Assembly: GCF_002904295.1 (NCBI RefSeq)
Contig: NZ_PPHG01000010.1
Span: 1 to 53,799, forward strand
DNA: 53,799 nt
Direction of reading: 5' to 3'
DNA from: Amycolatopsis sp. CA-128772
GTDB lineage: Bacteria > Actinomycetota > Actinomycetes > Mycobacteriales > Pseudonocardiaceae
Shown here: positions 1-10,542 of the stretch, piece after piece
How positions within the stretch are numbered: the stretch's first letter is position 1
Layout: every line of letters begins with the position of its first letter
The notes under the pieces: generated by a model
The model's database searches: none
What the model was told of the DNA's origin: nothing
The model's input: the letters and a program-made list of their open reading frames with translations, nothing else
Made by a program: the position numbers and the translations under genes

Positions 1-717
1 CCGGTCCGCCCGGCGCCCACGCCGCCGCCGTCCCCCGTCCGCCCGGCCGTCCCGGCCGCGGACGTTCCGGCGGAACCTGCTCCGGAGCAGCCCGCCACCC
101 CGGAGCGGCCCGAAGCCACGGAGACGACCACCACGGAAACCGCCGCCACCACGGAACCGGTTGCGGCCGAGCCGGAAGCCACGGAGACCCCCGAGGCCCC
201 CGAAGCCACCGACGTGCCCCGGCCGTCCTGGCCCCGCCCGGCCGAGCTGTACCTGGTCAGCCTCGTCGAAGGCGGCGAACCGAACGCCGAGGCCGCGTAC
301 CGGCTCGAAGAGCTGCAGCGCGAGTACACCCACCCCGGCGAGAACGGCGAATCGCCGTTCCGCGTCGAGCTGCTCTGGGCCGACGACGGCCAGGGCCAGG
401 ACCCGCCGCGCACGCTGCGCACGGGCGTGCACGTGATCCCCGTCTACAGCCAGAAACAGGGCCGGCCCCTCGTCGGTTCGCGGATCGAGGCCCCCGGGCT
501 CGTGCTGCAGGCGTACATCGACGAGTTCGCGTACCCCCGTCGTACGTACTGCTACGTGCTGACCCGGCAGTCGGCCGCCAAACCGGCCTTCGGCGACCTC
601 CGCAAGGCCCTCGCCGCGATCGGCGAGAAGCCGAACTTCCGGAACAGCTTCCAGGTCCCGCGGAAGATCGAAGCCCTGCTGGGCCTGTGGCCCGACCTGG
701 GCTACGACCCCCGCTAG
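1..717 (+). CDS. hypothetical protein, 5' truncated by window edge
   Basis: Frame 1 is open from the first base to the TAG at 715-717, so the gene starts upstream of the window. About the first 70 visible residues are low complexity, rich in Pro, Ala, Glu and Thr (runs such as ETTTTETAATTE), and look like a disordered linker. The last ~165 residues (from about LYLVSLVEGG to the end) look like one folded alpha/beta domain. I do not recognise the domain. There is no signal peptide or membrane segment in the visible part. It lies 133 bp upstream of parE in the same direction but has its own stop well before the parE promoter candidate, so it is probably a separate unit. A GTG at 214 could be called as a start, but the open frame upstream with the same composition argues for a longer protein. 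Confidence 0.7.
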   Translation, partial: PVRPAPTPPPSPVRPAVPAADVPAEPAPEQPATPERPEATETTTTETAATTEPVAAEPEATETPEAPEATDVPRPSWPRPAELYLVSLVEGGEPNAEAAYRLEELQREYTHPGENGESPFRVELLWADDGQGQDPPRTLRTGVHVIPVYSQKQGRPLVGSRIEAPGLVLQAYIDEFAYPRRTYCYVLTRQSAAKPAFGDLRKALAAIGEKPNFRNSFQVPRKIEALLGLWPDLGYDPR

Positions 718-757
718 CGGGCGGCGCACGCACTCCGGGGACGGGAGCGCGCGAAAA

Positions 758-780
758 CTGTCGGGGCGGGCGGATATCCT
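758..780 (+). promoter_or_regulatory. candidate RecA-NDp (PafBC-type) promoter of parE
   Basis: The sequence reads CTGTCGGGG, 8 bases, TATCCT. This resembles the actinobacterial DNA-damage promoter consensus TTGTCRGTG-N8-TANNNT used by PafBC, with two mismatches in the first element and exact spacing. It lies about 70 bp before the parE start. An inverted repeat CCTGCA-N6-TGCAGG (778-795) overlaps the expected transcription start. Control of parE by DNA damage is inferred only. Confidence 0.4.
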
Positions 781-850
781 GCAGTACGGTGCAGGCCAGT
801 CCGCACCGCCACCAGCACTTTCGCGAGCCACGATCCGGGAGAACGACCCT

Positions 851-2902
851 GTGACTGCCGAGACCTTGTACGGGGCCGACGACCTGACGCATCTCGAGGG
901 TCTCGAAGCCGTCCGCAAACGCCCCGGGATGTACATCGGTTCCACCGACAGCCGGGGCATCAACCACCTCTTCTCCGAAGTGGTGGACAACTCCACGGAC
1001 GAGGGTGTCGCGGGCTACGCGACGAAGATCGTCGTCACGCTGCACGCCGACGGCAGCGTCCAGGTGGACGACGACGGCCGCGGCATCCCGACCGGCACCC
1101 ACGCCAAGTCCGGTTTGTCCGGCGTCGAGCTGGTGCTGACCCGCCTGCACGCCGGCGGCAAGTTCGGCGGCTCCGGCTACAAGACCTCCGGCGGCCTGCA
1201 CGGCGTCGGCGCTTCTGCGGTCAACGCGCTGTCGCACCGCTTCGACGTCACGGTGAAGCAAGAGGGCAAAGTCCACCAGATGTCGTTCAAGCACGGCATC
1301 CCCGGCACCTTCGACGCGCCAGGGCCGAAAGCGAAGTTCACCCGCCGGTCCGGGCTGAACGTCACCGGCAAGATGAAGCGCGGCGAGCGCAGCGGCACGT
1401 CGATCCGCTACTGGTACGACGCGCGCTACTTCGAGTCCGGCGCGGCGCTCGACGTCGAAGGCGTGCGGGCGAAGCTGCGCAACACCGCGTTCCTCGTCCC
1501 GGGCGTCACGTACGTGCTGCGCACGGCGATCGAAGACACGATCAACGAAGAGACGTTCCACTTCCCGCACGGCCTGGCCGACATGGTCGACTTCCTGACG
1601 CCGTCGGGCGACAAGCCGGTCTGCGGCACGCTGCTGATCACCGGCGAAGGCACGTACAAGGAGAACGCGGCCGACGCCGCCGGGGTCATGCAGTCCAATG
1701 TGGAGCGCCACGCCGAGGTCGAGGTGGCGCTGCGCTGGGGCACCGGCTACGAGCGCACGGTCGAATGCTTCACCAACACGATCCGCAACGTCCACGGCGG
1801 CACCCACCGCCGCGGGTTCGACCGCGCGGTGACGAAGGCGTTGCAGGAGGCCATCTCCAAGACCCGCGGGCTGCTCAAGCCCAAGGAGGACATGCCGACG
1901 ATCGAGGACGTGCTCGAGGGCATGACGGCTGTGGTGCACGTCCGGCTGCCGGAGCCGCAGTTCACCTCGCAGACCAAGGACGAGCTGTCCACCGCCGGGA
2001 TCACCCGCGTGCTGCAGGGCATCGTCGACAAGCACGTCAAGGCGTGGACCGAGGACCGCAAGACCAAGTCCGAGGCCAAGGTCGTGCTGCAGAAGGTGGT
2101 CGACGCCTCCCGCGTCCGGCTCACCCAGAAGCAGCAGAAGGACGCGGCCCGGCGCAAGACCGCGCTGGAGGGCGCGGCGATGCCGCCGAAGCTGGTCGAC
2201 TGCCGCACCACCGGCGTCGCCCGCAGCGAGCTGTTCCTGGTCGAGGGCGACAGCGCGCTGGGATCGGCGCGGATGGCGCGCGTGTCGGAGTACCAGGCGC
2301 TGCTACCGCTGCGCGGCAAGATCCTGAACGTCCAGAAGGCGTCACTGGGCGACACGCTGAAGAACGCCGAAATCGCGTCGATCGTGCAGGTCCTGGGCGC
2401 GGGCACCGGCCGCACGTTCGACCTGACGACCATGCGCTACGGCCGGGTGATCCTGATGGCCGACGCGGACGTCGACGGCTCGCACATCCGCACGCTCCTG
2501 ATCACGCTGTTCGCGAAGTACATGCGCCCGGTGATCGAGGACGGCCGGCTGTACGCGGCGATGCCGCCGCTGCACAAGCTCGTCACGAAGGGCCGCAACC
2601 CGGAGACGCACTTCACGTACACGCAGCAGGAGATGGAGACGAAGTTCGCCGAGCTGGAGCGGGCCGGCAAGAGCATCGTCACCCCGGTACCGCGGTTCAA
2701 GGGTCTCGGCGAGATGGATGCCGACGAGCTGTGGGAGACCACGATGAACCCGGCCACCCGCTCGGTCCGCCGCATCACCATGGACGACGTCGAAGCCGCC
2801 GAAGGCGCGCTGGAACTGCTGATGGGCGAGAAGGTCGAGCCCCGGCGGAACTGGCTGGTCGCCTCTTCGGACCGGATCGACCGCGAAGCCATCGACGCCT
2901 GA
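851..2902 (+). CDS. parE: DNA topoisomerase IV subunit B (type IIA, GyrB/ParE family)
   Basis: 683 residues. It is the ATPase and TOPRIM subunit of a type IIA topoisomerase, acting with the ParC-like subunit encoded 29 bp downstream. The N-terminal GHKL ATPase shows EVVDNSTDEG and the glycine-rich GGLHGVGAS lid. The TOPRIM domain shows EGDSA at residues 465-469 and DADVDG at 538-543. The C-terminus keeps RFKGLGEM. The GTG start at 851 follows GGGAGAACGACCCT, a usable ribosome site. The length matches short GyrB/ParE proteins without the enterobacterial insertion. Assignment to topoisomerase IV rather than gyrase rests on pairing with a partner that lacks a GyrA box; in actinomycetes both a gyrase and this second enzyme are known. 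A decatenation role is inferred from the family. Confidence 0.92.
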   Translation: MTAETLYGADDLTHLEGLEAVRKRPGMYIGSTDSRGINHLFSEVVDNSTDEGVAGYATKIVVTLHADGSVQVDDDGRGIPTGTHAKSGLSGVELVLTRLHAGGKFGGSGYKTSGGLHGVGASAVNALSHRFDVTVKQEGKVHQMSFKHGIPGTFDAPGPKAKFTRRSGLNVTGKMKRGERSGTSIRYWYDARYFESGAALDVEGVRAKLRNTAFLVPGVTYVLRTAIEDTINEETFHFPHGLADMVDFLTPSGDKPVCGTLLITGEGTYKENAADAAGVMQSNVERHAEVEVALRWGTGYERTVECFTNTIRNVHGGTHRRGFDRAVTKALQEAISKTRGLLKPKEDMPTIEDVLEGMTAVVHVRLPEPQFTSQTKDELSTAGITRVLQGIVDKHVKAWTEDRKTKSEAKVVLQKVVDASRVRLTQKQQKDAARRKTALEGAAMPPKLVDCRTTGVARSELFLVEGDSALGSARMARVSEYQALLPLRGKILNVQKASLGDTLKNAEIASIVQVLGAGTGRTFDLTTMRYGRVILMADADVDGSHIRTLLITLFAKYMRPVIEDGRLYAAMPPLHKLVTKGRNPETHFTYTQQEMETKFAELERAGKSIVTPVPRFKGLGEMDADELWETTMNPATRSVRRITMDDVEAAEGALELLMGEKVEPRRNWLVASSDRIDREAIDA

Positions 2903-2931
2903 GTTTTTCGTAGCTACCAAGGAGTTCTACC

Positions 2932-5900
2932 GTGGCACGCCGCAAGGGCCCCACCACCAAGGTCGATCCCAGCGCGTTCGACTCCCCCGGTGCGCACGTC
3001 TTCGACAACTCGCTGAAGACCGAGATCGAAGACAGCTACCTGGAGTACGCGTACTCGGTCATCCACTCACGCGCCCTCCCGGACGCACGTGACGGGCTGA
3101 AGCCGGTGCACCGCCGGATTCTCTTCTCCATGCACGAGCAGGGTTACCGGCCCACGCACGCGTATGTGAAGTCGTCCCGCGTGGTCGGGGACTGCTTCGT
3201 GCGCGGCGCGCTGGTGTCGACCCCGGCCGGCTTGCGGCCGATCGAAGAGATCGAGATCGGCGACCGGGTCCTTGACGGTCGAGGGCAATCCGTTCCCGTC
3301 ACCGAGGTCTACGAGAACCCGGCCTCCGACCTGGTGCGTGTCACCTGGTCGAACGGGCACACAATGCTCGTCACCCCGGGGCAGCGGTTCCGGACCGTGG
3401 CCGAAGACTCGAGCCTGACGTGGACGGACGCCCGCGATCTCACCGGACGGCGCACCGTGGCCTACGGGCGGGCTCGCGCCGAGAACCGGCCTGTGGGTGG
3501 CGATCGCTACGCCTACCTCCTCGGCCTGATCACGGCCGAGGGATTCGCGGTCGACCGCAACCGTGCCGCGGACGGCCGCGTCCGGATCCACCTGTGCGAC
3601 GTCGAGCCGCTCGACGCCGTGTACGAATGGGCAACGACCCACGGACTCGGTGTCTCGCGGGGAATCCGCGCCGCGGCCGAGCCGGAATGGCGCGACCAGC
3701 ACATCCTCACCTTCGCCCGCCACGATGGCCTCCTCGCGGCGGGAAGCCCGCTCAGCGACGCGAAAACTGTCCCGGCGGACGTTCTCGCGGACCGTTCGAG
3801 CTGGGCGCCGTTCCTCGCGGGTCTCTTCGACGGCGACGGTTACATCCGCAAGAACCACCGCGAGCTGGTCTACGTCAGCACGAGCGAGACCCTCGTCCGG
3901 CAGGTCTACGCGATGCTCGCGGACCTGGGGATCCACGGTCACCACTGGACCAGTCCGAAGCCCGAAGGTCACAAGACGTTGCTGGGCCTTTCGGTCAGCG
4001 GATCCGACGCCGCGGCACTCGCCGGTTTCCTGGCGCCGTGGCTCACGATCGGCTACAAGCAGCAAGACCTGGAAAAGCTCACGGAGATCACCTACGGCTA
4101 CGGCGGCAAGCAGGGCAACGACCGGCTGCCCGCCAAGGGCGTCATGGCCGAGTTCTCGGCCGCCCACATCGGCGGCGGCTGGTTCCGCGACACCGAGGGA
4201 GCCGCCTTCCGGGCTTCGTTGTCCGCGGTGAGCGGGGCCAAGGCCCGCTACGGCAAGGACAGGCCCGGCACCGCGCTCGCCGACCGCTCGTTCCCCCTCG
4301 CGCGGGCGCACCAGGACGGCTGGATCACCAAGCTCCGCCGCATCGGCTCTCCGCTCGCCGAGCGGCTGGACGCGCTCAAGGGGTTCTCGTTCCTCGAAGT
4401 GGTGTCGGTCGAGCCCGTCGAGCCGGACGTCACCTACGACATCCAGGTGGGTACCGAAGCACACGAATTCGTGGTCGAGGGATTCGCCGTCCACAACTGC
4501 ATGGGCAAGTACCACCCGCACGGCGATACCGCGATCTACGACGCGATGGTGCGCCTCGCTCAGGACTTTTCCCTGAACGCGCCGCTGATCGACGGCCACG
4601 GCAACTTCGGCAGTCCGGACGACGGCCCGGCTGCTTCGCGGTACACCGAAGCCCGCATGTCCCCCGAAGCCATGCAGCTGGTCGGCGAGCTCGGCGAGGA
4701 CACCGTCGACTTCCGCTTCAACTACGACGGCTCGCTCGAAGAGCCCTCCGTGCTCCCCGCGGCCTTCCCGAACCTGCTGGTCAACGGCACATCCGGGATC
4801 GCGGTCGGGATGGCGACCAACATGATCCCGCACAACCTCGGCGAGGTCATCGCCGCCGCGCGGTGGCTGATCACGCATCCGTCCGCGACGCTCGACAAGC
4901 TGATGGAGTTCGTGCCCGGCCCCGACCTGCCGACCGGTGGCAGCCTGCTCGGCCTGGACGAGGTCCGCCGCGCGTACGAGACCGGCCGCGGCGTGGTCCG
5001 GATGCGCGCGAACTGCGAGACCGGGCCCCTCGAAGGCAGCCGCGGGCGGCAGGCGATCACCGTCACCGAACTGCCCTACGGCGTCGGGCCGGAGAAGGTG
5101 ATCGAGAAGATCACCGACGAGGTCAACAAGTCCAAGCGGCTCACCGGCATCGCCGACGTCAAGGACCTCACCGACCGCGAGAACGGCACGCGGCTGGTCG
5201 TCGAGTGCAAGGTCGGCGTCAACCCGCAGGCCCTGCTGGCCGACCTCTACCGGCTGACGCCGCTGGAGCAGTCGTTCGGCATCAACAACCTGGTCCTCGT
5301 CGACGGCCAGCCGCAGACCCTGGGCCTCAAGGAACTCCTCGAGGTCTTCCTCCGCCACCGCTACGACGTCGTCACGCGGCGCACGAAGTACCGGCGCCGC
5401 AAGCGCGAAGAGCGCCTGCACCTGGTCGACGGCCTGCTGATCGCGCTGCTGAACATCGACAAGGTGATCAAGCTCATCCGCGAGAGCGAAAACGCGCAGG
5501 CCGCGAAGGACGGCTTGATGACGCGCTTCAAGCTCTCGGAGATCCAAGCGACCTACATCCTGGACACGCCCCTACGCCGCCTGACCAAGTACGACCGCCT
5601 CGAGCTGGAGGCGGAGCAGGAGCGGCTGCGCGAGGAGATCGCCGAGCTGTCCAAGATCCTCGACGACGAGTCGGTGCTGAAGAAGCTCGTCTCGGCGGAG
5701 CTGGCGAAGATCGCGAAGGACTTCCCGACCGAGCGCCGCACCGCGCTGATCGACGGCGACCTGAAGGAGGTCCTGGCCGCGTCGAAGCCTTCGGGTCCGC
5801 TCGAAGTCGCGGACGACCCGTGCCAGGTGATCCTCTCGGCGACCGGGCTGGTGGCCCGCACCGCGGCCGAGTCCGAAGAAGCGACCGAGACGCGTCGCCG

Positions 5901-6720
5901 CAACGGCCGCGTGAAGCACGACGCGGTGGCGGCCCTGGTCCACACGACCGCCCGCGGCCAGGTGCTGCTGGTGACCAGCCGGGGCCGGGCGTTCAAGACG
6001 GACGTGTTGCCGCTGCCGGTGCTGCCCGAGCAGGCCGGCACGGTCTCGCTGCGCGGCGGCATGGCGGCGAAGGAACTGGTGCCGCTGGAGAAGGGCGAGA
6101 CGGTCGTCGGGATCGCGCCGCTGGGCGAGCAGGCAGCCGGCTCACCGGGTCTGGCCCTGGGCACGAAGGCCGGCGTGGTGAAGATCTGTTCGCCGGAGTG
6201 GCCGGTCCGCTCGGACGAGTTCGAGGTGATTTCCCTCAAGGACGGCGACGAGGTCGTCGGCGCGTCCTGGCTGACGGACGGTTCGGAGACGCTGGCGTTC
6301 GTGTCGTCCGAGGCGTCCCTGCTGAAGTACGCGGCCTCCCTGGTCCGCCCGCAGGGCCTCAAGGGCGGCGGCATGGCGGGCATCAACGTGGGCTCGGGCT
6401 CGGTGGTGTTCTTCGGGGCGATCCGCACGGACGACGACGAGCACGGCGAGCCGATGGTGATCACCGCGACGGGCCAGAGCGTGAAGGTGACGCCGTTCAG
6501 CGAGTACCCGGCGAAGGGCCGCGCCACGGGCGGCGTCCGCGCCCAGCGGTTCCTCAAGGGCGAGACGGAGCTGCGGGTGGCGTGGATCGGCCCGCGTCCG
6601 GCGGGTGCGGCGCGCAACGGCGACCCGGTGGAACTGCCGGAGATCGACGTCCGCCGCGACGGTTCGGGCCACGCCCACCCGGGCCCGGACGTGGTGGGCC
6701 ACCTCATCGAACGCGGCTGA
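2932..6720 (+). CDS. parC: DNA topoisomerase IV subunit A (GyrA/ParC family) containing an intein
   Basis: The precursor is 1262 residues. Removing the intein (residues 88-522) leaves 827 residues, normal for GyrA/ParC. It is the DNA-cleaving subunit partnered with ParE. The N-extein ends SSRVVGD and the C-extein begins CMGKYHPHGD, rejoining the conserved GD-x-x-GKYHPHGD motif. The active-site tyrosine is in ASRYTEAR: Tyr571 of the precursor, Tyr136 after splicing. The positions matching E. coli GyrA Ser83 and Asp87 are Thr and Asp (HGDTAIYD). The C-terminal beta-pinwheel lacks a visible QRRGGKG GyrA box, favouring topoisomerase IV. The start is GTG at 2932 after AAGGAG. It probably forms an operon with parE and ends at a strong hairpin. 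The host enzyme can act only if splicing works. Confidence 0.93.
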   Translation: MARRKGPTTKVDPSAFDSPGAHVFDNSLKTEIEDSYLEYAYSVIHSRALPDARDGLKPVHRRILFSMHEQGYRPTHAYVKSSRVVGDCFVRGALVSTPAGLRPIEEIEIGDRVLDGRGQSVPVTEVYENPASDLVRVTWSNGHTMLVTPGQRFRTVAEDSSLTWTDARDLTGRRTVAYGRARAENRPVGGDRYAYLLGLITAEGFAVDRNRAADGRVRIHLCDVEPLDAVYEWATTHGLGVSRGIRAAAEPEWRDQHILTFARHDGLLAAGSPLSDAKTVPADVLADRSSWAPFLAGLFDGDGYIRKNHRELVYVSTSETLVRQVYAMLADLGIHGHHWTSPKPEGHKTLLGLSVSGSDAAALAGFLAPWLTIGYKQQDLEKLTEITYGYGGKQGNDRLPAKGVMAEFSAAHIGGGWFRDTEGAAFRASLSAVSGAKARYGKDRPGTALADRSFPLARAHQDGWITKLRRIGSPLAERLDALKGFSFLEVVSVEPVEPDVTYDIQVGTEAHEFVVEGFAVHNCMGKYHPHGDTAIYDAMVRLAQDFSLNAPLIDGHGNFGSPDDGPAASRYTEARMSPEAMQLVGELGEDTVDFRFNYDGSLEEPSVLPAAFPNLLVNGTSGIAVGMATNMIPHNLGEVIAAARWLITHPSATLDKLMEFVPGPDLPTGGSLLGLDEVRRAYETGRGVVRMRANCETGPLEGSRGRQAITVTELPYGVGPEKVIEKITDEVNKSKRLTGIADVKDLTDRENGTRLVVECKVGVNPQALLADLYRLTPLEQSFGINNLVLVDGQPQTLGLKELLEVFLRHRYDVVTRRTKYRRRKREERLHLVDGLLIALLNIDKVIKLIRESENAQAAKDGLMTRFKLSEIQATYILDTPLRRLTKYDRLELEAEQERLREEIAELSKILDDESVLKKLVSAELAKIAKDFPTERRTALIDGDLKEVLAASKPSGPLEVADDPCQVILSATGLVARTAAESEEATETRRRNGRVKHDAVAALVHTTARGQVLLVTSRGRAFKTDVLPLPVLPEQAGTVSLRGGMAAKELVPLEKGETVVGIAPLGEQAAGSPGLALGTKAGVVKICSPEWPVRSDEFEVISLKDGDEVVGASWLTDGSETLAFVSSEASLLKYAASLVRPQGLKGGGMAGINVGSGSVVFFGAIRTDDDEHGEPMVITATGQSVKVTPFSEYPAKGRATGGVRAQRFLKGETELRVAWIGPRPAGAARNGDPVELPEIDVRRDGSGHAHPGPDVVGHLIERG
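3193..4497 (+). other. intein with LAGLIDADG endonuclease domain, in parC
   Basis: 435 residues, from Cys88 to Asn522 of the precursor, followed by Cys523 as the +1 nucleophile. The splicing domain is visible: block A starts CFVRGALVSTPAG, and blocks F/G read YDIQVGTEAHEFVVEGFAVHN, with the penultimate His and terminal Asn. A two-motif LAGLIDADG homing endonuclease sits between: LLGLITAEG near residue 200 and LAGLFDGDG near 300, both with an acidic catalytic residue, so the endonuclease may be active. Oddity: the block B TxxH motif reads VTPGQRF, with Gln151 where the catalytic His is expected (codon CAG, one base from CAC). The insertion site (GD/C before MGKYHPHGD) differs from the mycobacterial GyrA site, which lies at the active-site tyrosine (MRY/TEA). 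Confidence 0.93.
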
Positions 6721-6721
6721 C

Positions 6722-6769
6722 GGTCGTGGGTGTTCAGGCGGGTCAGCACCCGCCTGAACACCCACGACC
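6722..6769. terminator. perfect 22-bp hairpin between convergent genes
   Basis: Arms 6722-6743 and 6748-6769 are exact reverse complements around a four-base CAGC loop. It starts 2 bp after the parC stop and ends 2 bp before the stop of the ThuA-lectin gene on the other strand, so it would terminate both. No U-tract follows on either side, as is common in actinomycetes. Confidence 0.88.
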
Positions 6770-6771
6770 CG

Positions 6772-8040
6772 CTAGGCGACCTTGAACGACTGAGCGGCGC
6801 TGCCGCTGCAGGCCGCCTGGACCAGCTGGACGCTGTCCGCCGTCGACGAGCCCGGCACGGTCAGGCACTTGCCGCTGTGGCGGGCGACGAAGTGGTAGTA
6901 CCCGCCGCCCTCGGACACCGGCTGCCACTGCTGGTTGCCGCCGCCGCTGTAGGACCACAGCTGCAGGCCCGCGTTGTCCGCCGTCGACACGTCCGTGACG
7001 TCGATGACTTCCGCCGCGTTCGTGCGGTTGTTGATCCGGTCGTAGCCGCCGCTGGTCGGGGCGAACTGGTACTGCTGGGCCGTGGTGCCGTTGCACGTGT
7101 ACTGCTGGATTACCGTGCCGTTGGCGCTGCCCGCCGCGCGGGCGTCGATGCACTTGCCGGACGCCTTGTTCGTCACGGCGTACCAGGCCGCCGGGTCGAT
7201 CGTGCCCGGGTCGGTCGGGCCGGTCGAGCCGCCGCCGAGCCACTTCAAGCCGTCGAGCACGAACCGGTTCTGGTCGGCGCTTTCGAACGTCGACGACAGC
7301 GCCGTGTTCGTGTCGTAGTTCATCGCGTTGTGGCCGAAGTTGGCGTACAGCATCTTGTAGTTCTTGTTCGTCCACGCGATCGGGTAGTAACCGCTGTTCC
7401 AGGTCTGGTTCGGGTCGGTGCCGATCGGGAAGGTGGAGGAGTCCATCGAGGCCAGGATGGTGATGTTGCCGTTCTGCCGCAGGTCGTTCTGCCACGCGTA
7501 CCACTCGGACGTCGACGACCGGATCGTCGCCGGCAGGTTCACCGTCGAGGGGTGGGTGCGGTTCTCGATCTTCAGCGTCTCCGGCGTCGGGCCCCACGTG
7601 TTCGACGTGAACCGGCCGGTGCCGAGGAAGTCGTTGTGGAACCAGTTCGCGTACGACGGCGTCGAGCTGTCGTTGTACGCCGTGACGTGGAAGCCGAAGA
7701 ACCCGCCCCCGTTCTGCATGTAGGTCTGGAAGCCCTGGAACTGCGCGGCCGACTGCGGCTGGTCGTCGAGGAACAGCACGACGTCAGCGGTGGCCTTGGT
7801 CAGGCTGGTAAGCCGGTTCCAGTCGGTCGTCGCGGTGTAGGTGAAGCCGTTGGCCGCCGCCTGCTGCGGGAACCAGACGTTGGCTTCCTTCTCGAAACTG
7901 ATGTGCGCAGCGTCGTAGCTGCCGCTGTAGAAGGCCAGCACCTTGAACGGCGTGGCGGCCTGGACCGCCGGCGCACCCAGCGAAAGGCCTAGGCAGGCGG
8001 CGAAGAAGGCCAGGATTCTGAGCAGGGGACGGCGTGGCAT
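6772..8040 (-). CDS. secreted ThuA-domain protein with C-terminal ricin-type lectin domain
   Basis: 422 residues. A clear signal peptide covers about residues 1-28 (MPRRPLLRILAFFAACLG..., cleaved near VQA/ATP). Residues ~30-260 form a ThuA-like (trehalose utilisation, class I amidotransferase-like fold) domain, with features such as FLDDQPQ and GFHVTAY. A short TGPTDPG linker leads to a ricin B beta-trefoil, about residues 283-422, with QQY, QQWQP and QSF repeats and paired cysteines. ThuA-like proteins act on sugars or 3-keto-sugars in some bacteria; the lectin would bind polysaccharide outside the cell. The ATG at 8040 lies 28 bp after the GH3 stop, so the two are probably co-transcribed and act on the same glycan. 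The exact substrate cannot be read from sequence. Confidence 0.85.
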   Translation of the reverse strand: MPRRPLLRILAFFAACLGLSLGAPAVQAATPFKVLAFYSGSYDAAHISFEKEANVWFPQQAAANGFTYTATTDWNRLTSLTKATADVVLFLDDQPQSAAQFQGFQTYMQNGGGFFGFHVTAYNDSSTPSYANWFHNDFLGTGRFTSNTWGPTPETLKIENRTHPSTVNLPATIRSSTSEWYAWQNDLRQNGNITILASMDSSTFPIGTDPNQTWNSGYYPIAWTNKNYKMLYANFGHNAMNYDTNTALSSTFESADQNRFVLDGLKWLGGGSTGPTDPGTIDPAAWYAVTNKASGKCIDARAAGSANGTVIQQYTCNGTTAQQYQFAPTSGGYDRINNRTNAAEVIDVTDVSTADNAGLQLWSYSGGGNQQWQPVSEGGGYYHFVARHSGKCLTVPGSSTADSVQLVQAACSGSAAQSFKVA

Positions 8041-8068
8041 GCGATGTTCCTTCCGGTGGGGACGGGGA

Positions 8069-9895
<1,827 letters not shown>

Positions 9896-9921
9896 CCGGG
9901 TCCTCCTCGTCGAGAGACCAA

Positions 9922-9938
9922 AATTCACGCCTTGAATT
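9922..9938. promoter_or_regulatory. AT-rich inverted repeat before the GH3 gene
   Basis: AATTCA-N5-TGAATT, unusually AT-rich for this genome, 27 bp upstream of the GH3 start codon. Its place suggests an operator for a sugar-responsive repressor. No regulator gene is adjacent, so the binding protein is unknown. Confidence 0.4.
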
Positions 9939-10048
9939 AATGCATAGCCGTTCGCGTTGGTCCAGACCTCTGACCGAACTCGGGTGCCGGTCAGCGGGAC
10001 GGACCGTTCCGGCCGGAGACTGACCTGATTCGTCCCTACGGTGTCCGT

Positions 10049-10539
10049 ATGACCCGCGAACACGACGACCTCCTCGGCCTGCTGGCCGAAGTCCGCAAGG
10101 CTTGCTGATCCCGGCGCGCGACGTTTCGGACGCCGATGCGGCCCGCCGCACGACGGTCAGCGAGCTGACCCTCGGCGGCCTGATCCGCCACCTGGCCACC
10201 GGCGAGCGCCTGTGGCTGCAGATCCTCCGCACCGCCGACGGTTCCCTGCCGGAGGGCATGCTCGACACGGACCAGTACGCGATGAGCGAGACGCTCTCGC
10301 ACTGGCTCGCGGCTTACGCGGAGGCCGCCGCGGCGACGGACGAGTACGTGGCTTCGCTGCCGTCCCTGGACATCGAGGTCCGGCTGCCGACGACCCCGTG
10401 GTCGCCCCCGGAGCCGCAGTTCTGGTCGGCCCGCCGGATCGTGCTGCACCTGATCCACGAGACGGCCCAGCACGCCGGCCACGCGGACATCATCCGGGAG
10501 TCCTTGGACGGCGCGAACTCCACGGCCCAGCCGGCCTGA
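10049..10539 (+). pseudogene. DinB/DUF664-like protein, split by an apparent frameshift
   Basis: From ATG 10049 the frame reads MTREHDDLLGLLAEVRKAC and hits TGA at 10106-10108. The expected continuation, LLIPARDVSDADAARR..., TVSELTLGGLIRHL, lies in another frame and runs to 10539. The join fits the N-terminus of DinB/DUF664 four-helix proteins (LLxxLAxxR...LxxxRxLTDxxAxxRTTVSELxLGGLI). A single missing base near 10100-10105 would restore one 163-164-residue protein. Visible family features downstream are the GGLIRHL segment and the C-terminal HETAQHAGHAD, whose histidines may bind metal. It may be a true pseudogene, a sequencing error or a -1 frameshift; a shorter product from TTG 10102 is also possible. 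It faces the CGNR gene tail to tail. Confidence 0.65.
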
Positions 10540-10542
10540 CGC

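Noticed and set aside
257..2035. Long open frames on the strand opposite parE, and similar frames opposite parC, hut, prfB and others
   Set aside because: They lie fully across well-identified genes and are Arg/Ala/Gly-rich, as expected for antisense frames in very GC-rich DNA; no domains seen.
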